Below are positions 1 through 9,077 of a DNA stretch of 64,000 bases, piece by piece. The notes below the pieces were generated by a model, which was given only the letters and a program-made list of their open reading frames with translations, was not told where the DNA came from and did no database searches. Within the stretch, counting starts at the first letter, position 1, and every line of letters starts with the position of its first letter. Made by a program: the position numbers and the translations under genes. Source of the stretch: DAISKN01 sp964553925 (GTDB lineage: Bacteria; Acidobacteriota; Vicinamibacteria; Marinacidobacterales; SMYC01); the NCBI GenBank assembly GCA_964553925.1, contig CAZKNR010000328.1, positions 1-64,000 of the forward strand, written 5' to 3'.

Positions 1-894
1 CTCCGCATTCCCGTCGCCGTGGTGCACGGCGCTAAACCCGGACCGGTGCTGGCGCTGGTGGCGGGCTCTCATGGGACCGAGTACGCGTCGATTGTCGCCC
101 TCGCCGACCTTATCGACGCTCTCGACCCGAAGTCGATCGCCGGTTCGGTGATCGTCGTTCCCATAATCAATACCGTTTCGTTCGATCGGGTGGTGCCGCA
201 CCTGAACCCGGTCGACGGCAAGAACATGAACCGCACCTATCCCGGACGAGCGGATGGGACCCAGAGCGAGAGGGCTTCCCTCGCCATCACCAAACAGGTC
301 GTGGAGCAGAGCGACCACCTCATCGACTTTCACGGCGGGGATCTCGACGAGAGTCTGCGGCCCTACTCGTACTGGAGCAAGACCGGTCGCGAGCCTCAGG
401 ACCGGATCTCGCGGGGGATGGTGCTCGCTTTCGGGCTGGACCACATCATCATTTCGACAGGAAGGCCCGCGGACCCGAATGCTTCCATCTATCTGGAGAA
501 TACGGCGTCGACCCGAGGGAAGCCGTCGATCACGGTGGAGGCGGGCCATGCGGGTACCGTGATGCCGGAGGACGTCGACGTGCTCGTTCGCGGCACTCTC
601 TCCGTGATGCGGCACCTGAAGATGCTGCCGGGAGATCCGACCCCCGTCGAAAGCCCGGTCTGGCTCGGTACCCTTCACAACGTTACCGCCGACGCCGGCG
701 GTATTTTCCGCCCACGGGTGGCGCGAGGAACCTACGTTCAGAAGGGGATGACGGTCGGGACGGTCACCGACTTTTTCGGCAAGACGCTCTTCGAAGCTCG
801 CGCGCCCGAATCGGGCGTCGTGCTCTACGTCCGCGCCGTTCCCTCGGCGTTGAAAGGGGAGACGCTCGCGAGCATCGGGGTCGTTGTCGAGTAA
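1..894 (+). CDS. Succinylglutamate desuccinylase/aspartoacylase family protein (5' partial)
   Basis: Zinc-dependent deacylase of the AstE/AspA family, cut by the left window edge; the frame is open from base 1, so the GTG at 19 is not the true start. Of 297 visible residues, 'GSHGTE' (about 22-27) supplies the first His and Glu zinc ligands, 'NMNRTYPG' matches the substrate-binding Asn-Arg segment, 'DFHGGD' gives the second zinc His, and 'TVEAGHAG' carries the catalytic Glu. The C-terminal 90 residues ('GIFRPRVARGTYVQKG...') form the beta domain usual in this family. The acyl substrate cannot be told from sequence; many relatives hydrolyse N-acyl amino acids or ectoine derivatives. It ends in TAA and is followed by a 220-base gap. 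Family call is secure, substrate unknown. Confidence 0.85.
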   Translation, partial: LRIPVAVVHGAKPGPVLALVAGSHGTEYASIVALADLIDALDPKSIAGSVIVVPIINTVSFDRVVPHLNPVDGKNMNRTYPGRADGTQSERASLAITKQVVEQSDHLIDFHGGDLDESLRPYSYWSKTGREPQDRISRGMVLAFGLDHIIISTGRPADPNASIYLENTASTRGKPSITVEAGHAGTVMPEDVDVLVRGTLSVMRHLKMLPGDPTPVESPVWLGTLHNVTADAGGIFRPRVARGTYVQKGMTVGTVTDFFGKTLFEARAPESGVVLYVRAVPSALKGETLASIGVVVE

Positions 895-1116
895 CGGCCG
901 TTAGCGCGTACCTCCTCAGGAGCTCTCTCGCTCTTTCGATGAGCCTTCACCCCGGCACTGAGCCGGCTCCGGCAAGCAGCGCGGCGAGGGTAAGTACGTG
1001 CATCGGCGTCATCACCTCCACCTATATCACGCAGTGCGGCCCAAGCAGTGCGTGATGCGCAGCCTGACGCCCTTGTGCCAAGATGGGACTTGGCCGGAAG
1101 GAGGTCGTCTCGAGCG

Positions 1117-2697
1117 ATGGCAGCGCACTCGAAATTCTCCTGGCGGAGCTCGCGCGCCGCGTTCTGGGGGGCGACGCTTCTCGCTCCGCCGCTTGGGCTC
1201 ATCATTCTTTGGACAAGGCCGCGGCCGGGATTCCTGCGGAGGCTCGCCGGTTCCGTTGCCCTCATCAGCCTGACTCTCGTGTACTTGTATTTTTTCCTGG
1301 GCATGCGTCTACAGACGGCTGGGACGGGCGCTCCCACGATCGTGACGTTCGAAACCGGCGACGAACGCTTCCGGGCGGTCGACGAGCATCGAGCGCAGCA
1401 AAGAGCTGTCGCTCCCGTGGAGATGGCCCCGGACGTGATGCACGGCTCGCCGGACCCGAAGGAGATTGCGGAGACGGAGCCTGCCGGCAACGGCGCACCG
1501 AGTGCCACGCTCGACATCGTCGAGCCGTGCGCGGTCGCAAGCGATTGCTGGGCCAACTATCGCGGACCGGAGCGCGCGGGCGAATACCTCGGGGTGATTC
1601 GCACCGACTGGAGTGAGGGGCTCGAGCCCATGTGGCGCGAGCCGGTCGGGGGAGGCTACGCGTCTTTCTCTATCGCGGAGGGGCGTCTCTACACCATCGA
1701 GCAGCGCCACGACGAGGAAGTGGTGGCCGCCTATGACCTTTGGAGCGGGCGCGAGCTCTGGACCGACTCCTGGGTCGCGTATTTCAGGGAGTCCATGGGC
1801 GGGGACGGACCGCGGGCGACGCCCACCTGGTCCGACGGCTTCGTCTACGCCCTCGGCGGGGCCGGCGAGCTTCGCAAGCTGGACGCGTCGGATGGGTCGG
1901 TCGCCTGGCGCACGAACATTCTCGACGATGCCGGGGCGGCGAATCTGACCTGGGGCATGGCCGCGTCACCGCTCCTCGTCGACGGCATGGTAATCGTGAA
2001 TCCGGGAGGCGGCCGGGGAGCATCGTTCGTCGCCTACGAGGTTCTGAGTGGAAAGCCGGTCTGGCGCTCCCTCGACGACGGCGCCGCCTACACCGCACCG
2101 ATGATCGCGACCCTCGAGGGGCAGCGACAGCTCCTCGTCATGAGCGCGAAGCGCCTGATGGGGCTCCGCGTCGAGGACGGCGCTCTTCTGTGGGACTACC
2201 CCTGGACGACGAGCTACGACGTCAACGCCGCCCAGCCGATCGTCGTCGACGAGAACCACGTTTTCGTCTCCGCAGGCTACGGGCACGGCGCCGCACTCGT
2301 CGAATTGGTGGGGGGGAGCGGCGAGCGTCTCGAGGCGCGCCGCGTGTGGGAGAACGTCCACATGAAGAACAAGTTCACGAGCTCCGTCCTTCATGAGGGC
2401 TACATCTACGGCCTCGACGAAGCCATCCTTGCCTGCGTGAACGCCCGTACCGGCGAGCGCCTGTGGAAGGGCGGCCGTTACGGCCATGGCCAGGTTCTGC
2501 TCGCCTCGGGCCACGTGATCGTACTCGGCGAAGACGGCGACCTCGCGCTCGTCCGCGCCACTCCGGAAAAGCTCGACGAGATCGCGCGCTTCAGCGCCAT
2601 CGAGGGAAAGACCTGGAACCACCCCGCGATGGCCGAGGGCATCTTGCTGGTGCGAAATCTCCGGGAGATGGCGGCGTTCGACTTGCGGCCGAGGTAA
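1117..2697 (+). CDS. Membrane-anchored PQQ-type beta-propeller protein
   Basis: 526 residues from the ATG at 1117, which follows a GGAGG at about 1100-1104; an upstream in-frame ATG at 1048 lacks such a site. The N-terminus has two hydrophobic stretches (about residues 15-32 and 42-63), so the rest is probably periplasmic. From about residue 130 there are repeated blades of the PQQ/quinoprotein-propeller type: 'YDLWSGRELW', 'LDASDGSVAW', 'YEVLSGKPVW', 'LRVEDGALLWDYPW', 'VNARTGERLWKGGRYGHG'. 'CWANYRGPERAGEY' resembles the start of outer-membrane PQQ-repeat proteins in Planctomycetes and Acidobacteria. No dehydrogenase-type catalytic Asp or Cys pair is evident, so it is more likely a structural or binding propeller than an alcohol dehydrogenase. 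Function not assignable further. Confidence 0.8.
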   Translation: MAAHSKFSWRSSRAAFWGATLLAPPLGLIILWTRPRPGFLRRLAGSVALISLTLVYLYFFLGMRLQTAGTGAPTIVTFETGDERFRAVDEHRAQQRAVAPVEMAPDVMHGSPDPKEIAETEPAGNGAPSATLDIVEPCAVASDCWANYRGPERAGEYLGVIRTDWSEGLEPMWREPVGGGYASFSIAEGRLYTIEQRHDEEVVAAYDLWSGRELWTDSWVAYFRESMGGDGPRATPTWSDGFVYALGGAGELRKLDASDGSVAWRTNILDDAGAANLTWGMAASPLLVDGMVIVNPGGGRGASFVAYEVLSGKPVWRSLDDGAAYTAPMIATLEGQRQLLVMSAKRLMGLRVEDGALLWDYPWTTSYDVNAAQPIVVDENHVFVSAGYGHGAALVELVGGSGERLEARRVWENVHMKNKFTSSVLHEGYIYGLDEAILACVNARTGERLWKGGRYGHGQVLLASGHVIVLGEDGDLALVRATPEKLDEIARFSAIEGKTWNHPAMAEGILLVRNLREMAAFDLRPR

Positions 2698-2706
2698 GCC
2701 GGTCGG

Positions 2707-3558
2707 TCAATTTCCGGTTTTGGGATCCGTGCTGGAGGCGGCGATCTTGTTGCGAAGGATTCCGATTCCCTCGATCTCGATCTCCACCACGTCTCCGGGT
2801 TTCATCGCGCTCGTGGCCCCTGGGGTGCCGGTATAGATCACATCCCCGGGCATCAGGGTCACGAACTGGCTGATGTAGCTCACGATGTCTTCCACGTCGA
2901 AGAGGAGATCGCTGGTCCGCTGCTCCTGGAGCGTCTTGCCGTTGAGCCTCGTCTGGAGCAGGAGGTTGTTGTGGTCGAGGCCGGTCACGATCGCGGGCCC
3001 GAGAGGCCCGAACGTATCGGAAGCCTTGGCGCGGAACCACTGGAGATCGTCGCGCTGCCAGTCCCGTTCGCTCACGTCGTTTCCGGCGGTGACTCCGAAG
3101 ATATACTGCGGAGCCTCCGCCTTCGAGACACGGCTCGCTTTCTTCCCGATGACCACGACGAGCTCGCCCTCGAAATGGGTGTTCGAAGCGCCTTCGGGAA
3201 ATACGATGTCCGCCTCCGGGCCGACGATGCAGGTCGGGAGCTTCGCGAAAAGCGGGGGATACTTGGCGGGCTCGGCGTTGCCGATGTGGCTCTTGTAGTT
3301 CAGTCCGACCGCGATCACTTTCGAGGGCTCTACCGGAGCGAGGAGCCGGACGCTCGAGAGCGCCACGGTCTTTCCCGTGGGCTTTCCACTCTCGATCGGG
3401 GAGCGGTCGAGCTCCCGGATCTGATCGCCCTCGAGGATGCCGAAAGACGTCCGGCCGTCGTGGGCGTACCGAACGTATTTCGTAACCTGCGCGGAGGCGA
3501 CGGCGGCGAGAAGGAGCGCGGCCGAGCCAAGACCGGCCATGGTTCGTGTGCGTTTCAT
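2707..3558 (-). CDS. Exported fumarylacetoacetate hydrolase-family protein
   Basis: 283 residues from ATG at 3558; the open frame extends upstream but this start gives a clear Sec signal peptide (MKRTRTMAGLGSAALLLAAV, then ASA-Q). The mature part is a complete FAH domain: 'GLNYKSHIGN' near the start of the fold, metal ligands in 'THFEGELVVVIG' (E-x-E), 'AGNDVSERDWQ', the Lys of 'KASDTFGPLGP', and 'PGDVIYTGTPG'. FAH-family enzymes cleave or decarboxylate/isomerise beta-keto acids and are normally cytosolic, so an export signal is unusual. Convergent with the PQQ gene (10-base gap). Substrate unknown; a hydratase/decarboxylase of aromatic catabolism or an acylpyruvase are possibilities. Confidence 0.85.
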   Translation of the reverse strand: MKRTRTMAGLGSAALLLAAVASAQVTKYVRYAHDGRTSFGILEGDQIRELDRSPIESGKPTGKTVALSSVRLLAPVEPSKVIAVGLNYKSHIGNAEPAKYPPLFAKLPTCIVGPEADIVFPEGASNTHFEGELVVVIGKKASRVSKAEAPQYIFGVTAGNDVSERDWQRDDLQWFRAKASDTFGPLGPAIVTGLDHNNLLLQTRLNGKTLQEQRTSDLLFDVEDIVSYISQFVTLMPGDVIYTGTPGATSAMKPGDVVEIEIEGIGILRNKIAASSTDPKTGN

Positions 3559-3700
3559 GCGAAGGATTATACTCGATGGGTGGGGAAGAGCCCCCTCCTG
3601 ATCGCGCTCGCGGTCGCCTGGCAGCCTGGCAACCGACGGCGATCGACGACGATCAGCGCATTTCGAAAAGCTCATCCGCGAGCGCGGGGAGAGCGCGATT

Positions 3701-4771
3701 TTATATTGAGCCCAGCTCGCGGATCCGCCGCGAGACCGCCTCTCCCACCTCACGGGTTCCGAGGCTTCCGCCCAGTTCTTTCGGCGTCTCCCGGCTCTCG
3801 ATCGAAGCGACCACCGCCTTCTCGACGAGCGCCGCTTCGTCGCGGAAACCGAGGTGGTCGAGCATCATCTGGGCCGACAGGATCGCTCCGAAGGGATTGG
3901 CGACGTTCTTTCCCGCGTACTTGGGCGCGGAGCCGTGTACCGGCTCGAACATCGATACTCCGCTGGGGTTGATATTGCCGGAAGCGGCCATTCCGAGCCC
4001 GCCCTGGAGCGCCGCGGCGAGGTCGGTCACGATGTCGCCGAACATGTTGCAGGTGACGACCACCTGGAACTGCGCGGGGTTCTTCACCATCTGGAGCGCG
4101 AGAGCGTCGATGTAGAGGTGGTTCGCCTCGATCTCCGGATAGCGCTTCGAGACCTCGGCGAAGACCCGCTGCCAGAGATCGTGCCCGAACCGGAGAGCGT
4201 TCGATTTGTCGCTCATCGTGACCTTGGTGAGGCCGTTCGCCTTCGCGTGGCGAAACGCGTGCTCGATGATGCGCTCGACGCCCTTCCTGGTATTGATGTC
4301 CTCCTGGGTCGCGATCTCGTCCGGAGTCCCTTTCTTGAAGATGCCCCCCATCCCGACGTAGGCGCCTTCGGTGTTCTCGCGGAAAACGACGAAATTAATG
4401 TCCTTCCGGCCGCGGCCCTTGAGCGGGCAGAGGTCGTCGTGGAGGAGCTTGACCGGCCGATGGTTCGCGTACAGGTCGAGGACGAAGCGCGTGCCGAGAA
4501 GGATGTCCCGCGCGTGCGCCATGTCGGGGACCCGGGGGTCGCCGAGAGCGCCGATGAAGAGGGCGTCGAAGTCCCGCTGGAACATCTCGTAGGTTCCCTC
4601 GGGGAGCGAGACTCCGGTTTTCAGGTAACGCTCGGCTCCGAAGTCGAACTCCTGGACGGCGAGGCGGACTCCGGTGACGTCTCCGAGTGTCGACAGGACG
4701 GCGAGAGCTTCCCGGGTTACGTCGATTCCGATTCCGTCTCCGGGAATGACGGCAATGCGCTTCTCTTTCAC
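3701..4771 (-). CDS. Isopropylmalate/isocitrate dehydrogenase family protein (LeuB-like)
   Basis: Mg-dependent NAD(P)-linked decarboxylating beta-hydroxyacid dehydrogenase, about 356 residues. I start it at the GTG at 4771 (KEKRIAVIPGDGIG follows); the open frame has a TTG at 4789 with a less family-like N-terminus. Visible family motifs: 'VIPGDGIG', the substrate-loop segment 'LLGTRFVLDLYANHRPVKL', 'FRENTEGAYVG', Lys-Asp 'KVTMSDKSN', metal Asp cluster 'NMFGDIVTDLAAALQGGLG', and 'EPVHGSAPKYAGKNVANP'. The substrate loop differs from classical isocitrate ('S..N..LR') and is closer to isopropylmalate-type enzymes, but homoisocitrate or tartrate-type activity cannot be excluded. Last gene of a long minus-strand run, 24 bases after the sulfatase stop. 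Confidence 0.88.
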   Translation of the reverse strand: MKEKRIAVIPGDGIGIDVTREALAVLSTLGDVTGVRLAVQEFDFGAERYLKTGVSLPEGTYEMFQRDFDALFIGALGDPRVPDMAHARDILLGTRFVLDLYANHRPVKLLHDDLCPLKGRGRKDINFVVFRENTEGAYVGMGGIFKKGTPDEIATQEDINTRKGVERIIEHAFRHAKANGLTKVTMSDKSNALRFGHDLWQRVFAEVSKRYPEIEANHLYIDALALQMVKNPAQFQVVVTCNMFGDIVTDLAAALQGGLGMAASGNINPSGVSMFEPVHGSAPKYAGKNVANPFGAILSAQMMLDHLGFRDEAALVEKAVVASIESRETPKELGGSLGTREVGEAVSRRIRELGSI

Positions 4772-4795
4772 GGAGAAAGAGTAGCACAACGGGTG

Positions 4796-6244
4796 TTAAG
4801 GCACGGCGCTACGGCACGGAACGGCGCCCGTTTCCTCCTCGACGTAGCCGAGGATCTCGAGGCTTCTCCGCGTCGCCTCCGAAAGATCGCAGTCCGCCTT
4901 CGCCGGCGCTCGCTTCGCCGTGGTCTCCTGCTGCCAGGCGACGGTCCGGGTGAGGAAGCTTCCGAGCTCCGCCTCGAGCGGCGCCACGTGCGTCTCCGAG
5001 CCGAGGTATCGGTCCTCGGTCTCCTCCAGGTCTCGGTACATGTCGTAGAGCTCGAGGGAGGCGGCGCTTCCTTCGCCCGCCGGGTGTTGCACGAGCTTCA
5101 GCCGGCCGTTCGAGATCGCCGTCAGGTGACGGTCGTTTTGAAAGAAGAGATGGTCCTTCAGGCGGGACCTGGTGCCGCGGATGAGCGGAAGGACCGAGCT
5201 TCCCTGGAGGCCGGGAGGTCCCGTGGGGAAGGGTAGCTGCGTGAGGTCGAGGAGAGTGGGGTAGATGTCGAGGCTCGACATGAAGGCGTCGACCCGCTCG
5301 CCCATGGGAAGAAATCCAGGGAACGAGAGGACGAAAGGGATCCGGAGCGAGGGGTTGTAGAGGTCGTCGCCGTGGTCGAAGTAGTAACCGTGCTCGCCCA
5401 GGCTCTCGCCATGGTCCGAGGTGAGGGCCACGATGGTGGTTCCCGCGTGGGGACCCTCGTTCAGGGATTTCAGGACGCGGCCAACGTGCTCGTCCGCGAG
5501 CAGGATCTCCGCATCGTAGCGATCGATGTAGTCTCCCCAGGTGCGCGCTCCGCCCGTCGCCAGGTTGCGGTTGACGCCGCCGTGAAACCCCACGACCTTC
5601 GGGAGCACGCTTGCCCGCGGGACGAGTCCGTCTCCCTGGAACCGGCTCAAGAGCTCGGCCGGAGGATCGTAGGGCGTGTGCGGGTTCACGTAGTGGAGCC
5701 ACAGGAAGAACGGACGGGGGTCGTCCTTCCTCGCGAGGATCTCCTCGCCGAACCGGGTGGTTACCTCCGTGCGCTCGAGCTCGCTCTCCGCTCGAAGCCA
5801 CGTTTCCTCGTAGCTCTCGAAGCCCTGGGCGAAGCCGAGCCTGGAATCGAGATTCCCGTTGTCGACCGCCGCTGCGGTCCGGTAGCCCGCCCTCTGGAAG
5901 ACCTCGGCCAGAGTCTCGTTGAACTCGGGAAGGTCCCGGTCGCGCACCGTGAGGCCGTGCTGGGAGGCGTAGAGGCTCGTGAACATGGCGGCGAAGCTCC
6001 CGCGGGTCTTGGGCCAATAGGTGAAGGCGAGATCGAAGACCACGCCCTTCGACGCCAGCTCGTCGATCGCGGGACTCGTCTTCCGCGGGTAGCCGTACGC
6101 GCTCAGGTGGTCTGGCCGGAGAGTGTCGATGGTGATGAAGAGGACGTTGATTCCCGCGTTTTCCGGCGGCGGAGCGGTAGCCGTCGACGAATCGTTGCAT
6201 CCCGCGAGGAGCGCGAGCGCCGCGATGATTCCCCCGAGTCTCAT
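4796..6244 (-). CDS. Sulfatase-fold lipoprotein (alkaline phosphatase superfamily)
   Basis: 482 residues from ATG 6244, chosen because it overlaps the tsaE stop by ATGA and gives a lipoprotein signal (LALLAGC, Cys16). The fold is the arylsulfatase type: metal Asp in 'TIDTLRPDHLSAYGY' (about 38-52), the nucleophile region 'PKTRGSFAAMFTSLY', 'LHYVNPHTPYDPP', and C-side metal ligands 'TSDHGESLGEHG'. At the position of the formylglycine Cys/Ser (C/S-x-P-S-R) there is Thr80 followed by RGSF, so the classical formylglycine-generating motif is absent; a Thr nucleophile is known in related phosphodiesterases and phosphoglycerol transferases of this superfamily. Substrate is therefore open: sulfate ester, phosphodiester or lipid headgroup. 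Exported, facing the periplasm or surface. Confidence 0.85.
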   Translation of the reverse strand: MRLGGIIAALALLAGCNDSSTATAPPPENAGINVLFITIDTLRPDHLSAYGYPRKTSPAIDELASKGVVFDLAFTYWPKTRGSFAAMFTSLYASQHGLTVRDRDLPEFNETLAEVFQRAGYRTAAAVDNGNLDSRLGFAQGFESYEETWLRAESELERTEVTTRFGEEILARKDDPRPFFLWLHYVNPHTPYDPPAELLSRFQGDGLVPRASVLPKVVGFHGGVNRNLATGGARTWGDYIDRYDAEILLADEHVGRVLKSLNEGPHAGTTIVALTSDHGESLGEHGYYFDHGDDLYNPSLRIPFVLSFPGFLPMGERVDAFMSSLDIYPTLLDLTQLPFPTGPPGLQGSSVLPLIRGTRSRLKDHLFFQNDRHLTAISNGRLKLVQHPAGEGSAASLELYDMYRDLEETEDRYLGSETHVAPLEAELGSFLTRTVAWQQETTAKRAPAKADCDLSEATRRSLEILGYVEEETGAVPCRSAVP

Positions 6245-6678
6245 GGGCACCGTATCGTGATCCTCCTGAGGTTCTCTCCCGCGACCTCGAGAGTGACGTC
6301 GATTCCGTCCTCCCGGCGACGCCGGCCCAGCTTTTCGGCCCACTCTACCACCAGCACCGCCCCTTCCTCCTCGAGCTCCTCGATTCCGAGCTCAGCGAGC
6401 TCCCGCTCGCCGTCGATGCGGTAAAGGTCGATATGGTAGAGGACCCTGTTCCCGCCGCTGTGCCGCTGCACGAGTGCGAACGTGGGGCTCGTAACACCGC
6501 TCGGATCGATGCCGTGAAAGGACGCGATGCCCTTGGTGAAGAGGGTCTTCCCTGCTCCGAGGTCGCCGTGAAGATAGAAGAGAGAGGCTCCTGGATTGCG
6601 CCGGGCGAGCTCCAAGGCCGCGGCGAACGTTTTCTCGGGGCTGTCTGTGTCCTCGGATCTTTCTCCAGGCTCCGTCAA
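6241..6678 (-). CDS. tsaE: tRNA threonylcarbamoyladenosine biosynthesis ATPase TsaE
   Basis: 145 residues, the usual TsaE (YjeE) length. Walker A 'GDLGAGKT' at residues 38-45, followed by the family motifs 'TSPTFALVQRH', 'YHIDLYRID' and 'EWAEKLG'. TsaE is the P-loop ATPase that works with TsaB and TsaD to make t6A37 on ANN-decoding tRNAs. It overlaps its upstream neighbour (NAD(P)HX repair enzyme) and downstream neighbour (sulfatase) by 4 bases each (ATGA), so the three are probably translated in a coupled way. The nnr-tsaE pairing is widespread in bacteria and supports the call. Confidence 0.96.
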   Translation of the reverse strand: MTEPGERSEDTDSPEKTFAAALELARRNPGASLFYLHGDLGAGKTLFTKGIASFHGIDPSGVTSPTFALVQRHSGGNRVLYHIDLYRIDGERELAELGIEELEEEGAVLVVEWAEKLGRRRREDGIDVTLEVAGENLRRITIRCP

Positions 6679-8225
6679 TCCGCCCCCAGGCTGCGGAGGG
6701 CTTCCGGGAGCTTCCCGATGAGATCGGTCGCGACGAGGGAAGTCTGTCCGATGGCCGCCGCGGCCATGTCTCCCGCGAGACCGTGGAGGTGGGCTCCCAG
6801 CGGAAGGGCCTCCTCGATGGCTGCGCCCTGAGCCAGTAGAGCGCCCACGATCCCGGTGAGGACGTCGCCCGTTCCTCCCGTCGCCATTCCCGCGTTGCCC
6901 GTGAGATTCACCTGGACGTTTCCTCGCGGGTCCGAGACCAGCGTCCGGTAGCCCTTGAGAAGCACGTGGGTTTTCGTTTCTTGCGCGAGCCTTCGCGCGG
7001 CCCGCAAGCGATCGGCTTCGACCTCTTTCACCGGCAAGCCGAGGAGCCTTCCCGCTTCGCCGGGGTGGGGGGTGAGCGCGAGAGCGCGGCCCGCGGGAAT
7101 CGCCTCTCGCTTCCTCGAGAGAGCGTTGAGACCATCGGCGTCAACCACCGTCGGGATCTCGGAGTCGCTCACTATCCCCAAAATCAGAGCGACCGTCTCC
7201 TCGTCGGTCCCGAGCCCGGGTCCAAGAGCGAGAGCGTCGCGCTCGCGCAGGAGCTCGCGAAGCCTTGAATCGGCCTTCCTGGAAACCGCGCCTGAATCGG
7301 TCTCGGGGAGCGGCTCCCACATGGCCTCGGGGAGCCGGGGCGCCATCATGGGAATAGCGCTCTTCGCCGACGCGACGGTGACCAGGCCCACTCCGGTGCG
7401 AAGCGCCGCTTCCGCCGCCATGAGCGCGGCGCCGGTCTTTCCCACCGAGCCCGCGAGGATCAGGAGATGTCCGTAGGTTCCCTTGTGGCTCAGGCGCCGG
7501 CGCCGGGGGATGGCTTCGGCGAGAGCCGCGGGCTCGAGGGTCTCGAGCCTTGGCTCCGAGCTTACGAGAAACCGCGGCGGGATTCCGATCTCGACCACCG
7601 CGACCTCTCCGCAGATCTCCGAAGCTGGTGGAATGAAGTGGCAGACCTTCGGCGCCGCGAGGGCGATCGTGAGGTCGGCGTCGAAGGCGGCGCCGGCAAC
7701 GCTTCCCGAGTCCGAGAACAAACCCGAGGGCACGTCGACTGCGACCCGGAAAGTCTCGAGAGAGTTCAGATCCTCGATCACCCGCTGGTAGAACCCGCGC
7801 GGCGGCTCACTGAGCCCTGTGCCAAAGAGGGCGTCGACCACGACGTCGGCGGAAGCGACCTGGGAGAGGACGTCCTCCCACGCCTCGACCGTCGGCGCGG
7901 ACTCGACGGAAAGCCCGAGCTTCAGGGCCGACTGGAGATTGTCGAGGGCCTCGGCCGAGAGGCTTTCGAAAGGAGCGAGGACCACGGCGCGCGCCTCGTA
8001 GCCCAGGCACGCGAGCGTCCGCAGCACCACCAGCCCGTCTCCGCCGTTTCCTCCCTTGCCGCAGACGACGAGAACGGATCGAGACGACAGGTCATCGATT
8101 CGCTCCATCATCGTCCGCACCACGGCGCGGCCGGCGTTTTCCATCAGGACCGAGGCCGGGATGCCGATCTCCTGGATCGTGCGCCGGTCGGCGTCGCGCA
8201 TCGCGGCGCTTCCGAGTATGTGCAT
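6675..8225 (-). CDS. nnr: Bifunctional NAD(P)H-hydrate epimerase / ADP-dependent dehydratase
   Basis: 516 residues, the standard fused form. The N-terminal half (about 1-215) is the epimerase (YjeF_N) with 'CGKGGNGGDGLV' and 'DALFGTGLSEPPRG'. The C-terminal half is the ribokinase-like dehydratase with 'KGTYGHLLILAGS', 'ALALGPGLGTDEETV', 'VVDADGLNALS', 'LTPHPGEAGRLLG' and the signature 'GTGDVLTGIVGALLAQG'. Together the two repair damaged, hydrated NADH and NADPH. ATG 8225 shares one base with the stop of the racemase gene (TGATG), and the 3' end overlaps tsaE by 4 bases. Confidence 0.96.
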   Translation of the reverse strand: MHILGSAAMRDADRRTIQEIGIPASVLMENAGRAVVRTMMERIDDLSSRSVLVVCGKGGNGGDGLVVLRTLACLGYEARAVVLAPFESLSAEALDNLQSALKLGLSVESAPTVEAWEDVLSQVASADVVVDALFGTGLSEPPRGFYQRVIEDLNSLETFRVAVDVPSGLFSDSGSVAGAAFDADLTIALAAPKVCHFIPPASEICGEVAVVEIGIPPRFLVSSEPRLETLEPAALAEAIPRRRRLSHKGTYGHLLILAGSVGKTGAALMAAEAALRTGVGLVTVASAKSAIPMMAPRLPEAMWEPLPETDSGAVSRKADSRLRELLRERDALALGPGLGTDEETVALILGIVSDSEIPTVVDADGLNALSRKREAIPAGRALALTPHPGEAGRLLGLPVKEVEADRLRAARRLAQETKTHVLLKGYRTLVSDPRGNVQVNLTGNAGMATGGTGDVLTGIVGALLAQGAAIEEALPLGAHLHGLAGDMAAAAIGQTSLVATDLIGKLPEALRSLGAD

Positions 8226-9037
8226 CAGGCGGGGAGGGGCTTTCGGCCGAGCGCGATCGCTACCGCTTCTTCTGCCGCGATCGCCATGGGATCGAGGAGC
8301 GGAATCTCCCCTACCGCGTCGCGGCCGAGGACGAGTGGAATCTCGGTGCAGGCGGTGAGAACGATCGAAGCGCCGGCGTCCGCGAGCCTCCGCGCGGCCT
8401 CCCGCATCGGCTCCGCGAGCTCCTCACGTTTTGCAGGATCGCGAAACGCTCCGGACTTGATGCCGCCGGCGCCTCTTCCCCCACCGTTTTGCAACGGGCC
8501 GAAGATGGGCTCCATGACGAGCCGTTCCTGGAGCTCCTCGCCGTCCGTCAAATCGAGCGGGCTCACGACGCGCGCTTCCGGCGCGAGCGCCCGAATCTTC
8601 GTCTGGTAGAGCGCGCTCTTGAGCGTCCCCGACGCGGCCAAGAGGCCAATGCACCCTCTCTCTCCCACACGTTCGACGGCGCGCTCGGCGGTCAACTGGA
8701 TCATGTCGAGAAAGGGGAGCCGGGAGCGGCGCCGGACTTCCTCGAGAAACGCGTGGGCGGTGTTGCAGGGAATGACGGCGAAGGCCGCTTCCGAGAGCCG
8801 CGAAACACTCTCGAGCATCGCCTCGACCGGAGACTCCGATCCCTCGAGAAGGGCTCGGGTCCGATCTGGAGTCGCCGGCATCGACGAAACCACCCAGGGA
8901 GGGTAATCCTGGTCGTAGGCGGATCTGCCGAGGGCTTTGCCGGTGGCGTCGAGGAGAAGGCTTTCGAACTCGATGTGGGCGTGGGGGCCGAGGCCTCCGA
9001 GGATGCCGATCACATGCTTCCAGGAAGGCGTCGTCAT
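8225..9037 (-). CDS. Aspartate/glutamate racemase family protein
   Basis: 270 residues from ATG 9037; this start puts the family N-terminus 'HVIGILGGLGPHAH' near residue 8, whereas an in-frame ATG at 9091 would add 18 untypical residues and overlap the upstream gene. The two catalytic cysteines of the PLP-independent racemase family are present in 'VIPCNTAHAF' and 'LTACTEIPL'. This family interconverts L- and D-Asp or Glu; some members act on other amino acids, hydantoins or malonates. It lies 40 bases after the selenocysteine glutaredoxin and overlaps nnr by one base. Confidence 0.9.
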   Translation of the reverse strand: MTTPSWKHVIGILGGLGPHAHIEFESLLLDATGKALGRSAYDQDYPPWVVSSMPATPDRTRALLEGSESPVEAMLESVSRLSEAAFAVIPCNTAHAFLEEVRRRSRLPFLDMIQLTAERAVERVGERGCIGLLAASGTLKSALYQTKIRALAPEARVVSPLDLTDGEELQERLVMEPIFGPLQNGGGRGAGGIKSGAFRDPAKREELAEPMREAARRLADAGASIVLTACTEIPLVLGRDAVGEIPLLDPMAIAAEEAVAIALGRKPLPA

Positions 9038-9077
9038 GTTTTTCTTCGAACCGGCGAACTGCCGGCTATCAGACGCC

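Noticed and set aside
1021..1060. CACGCA...TGCGTG dyad before the PQQ-propeller gene as a tRNA arm or riboswitch
   Set aside because: Only one 6-bp stem with a long loop; no tRNA cloverleaf or known riboswitch core.
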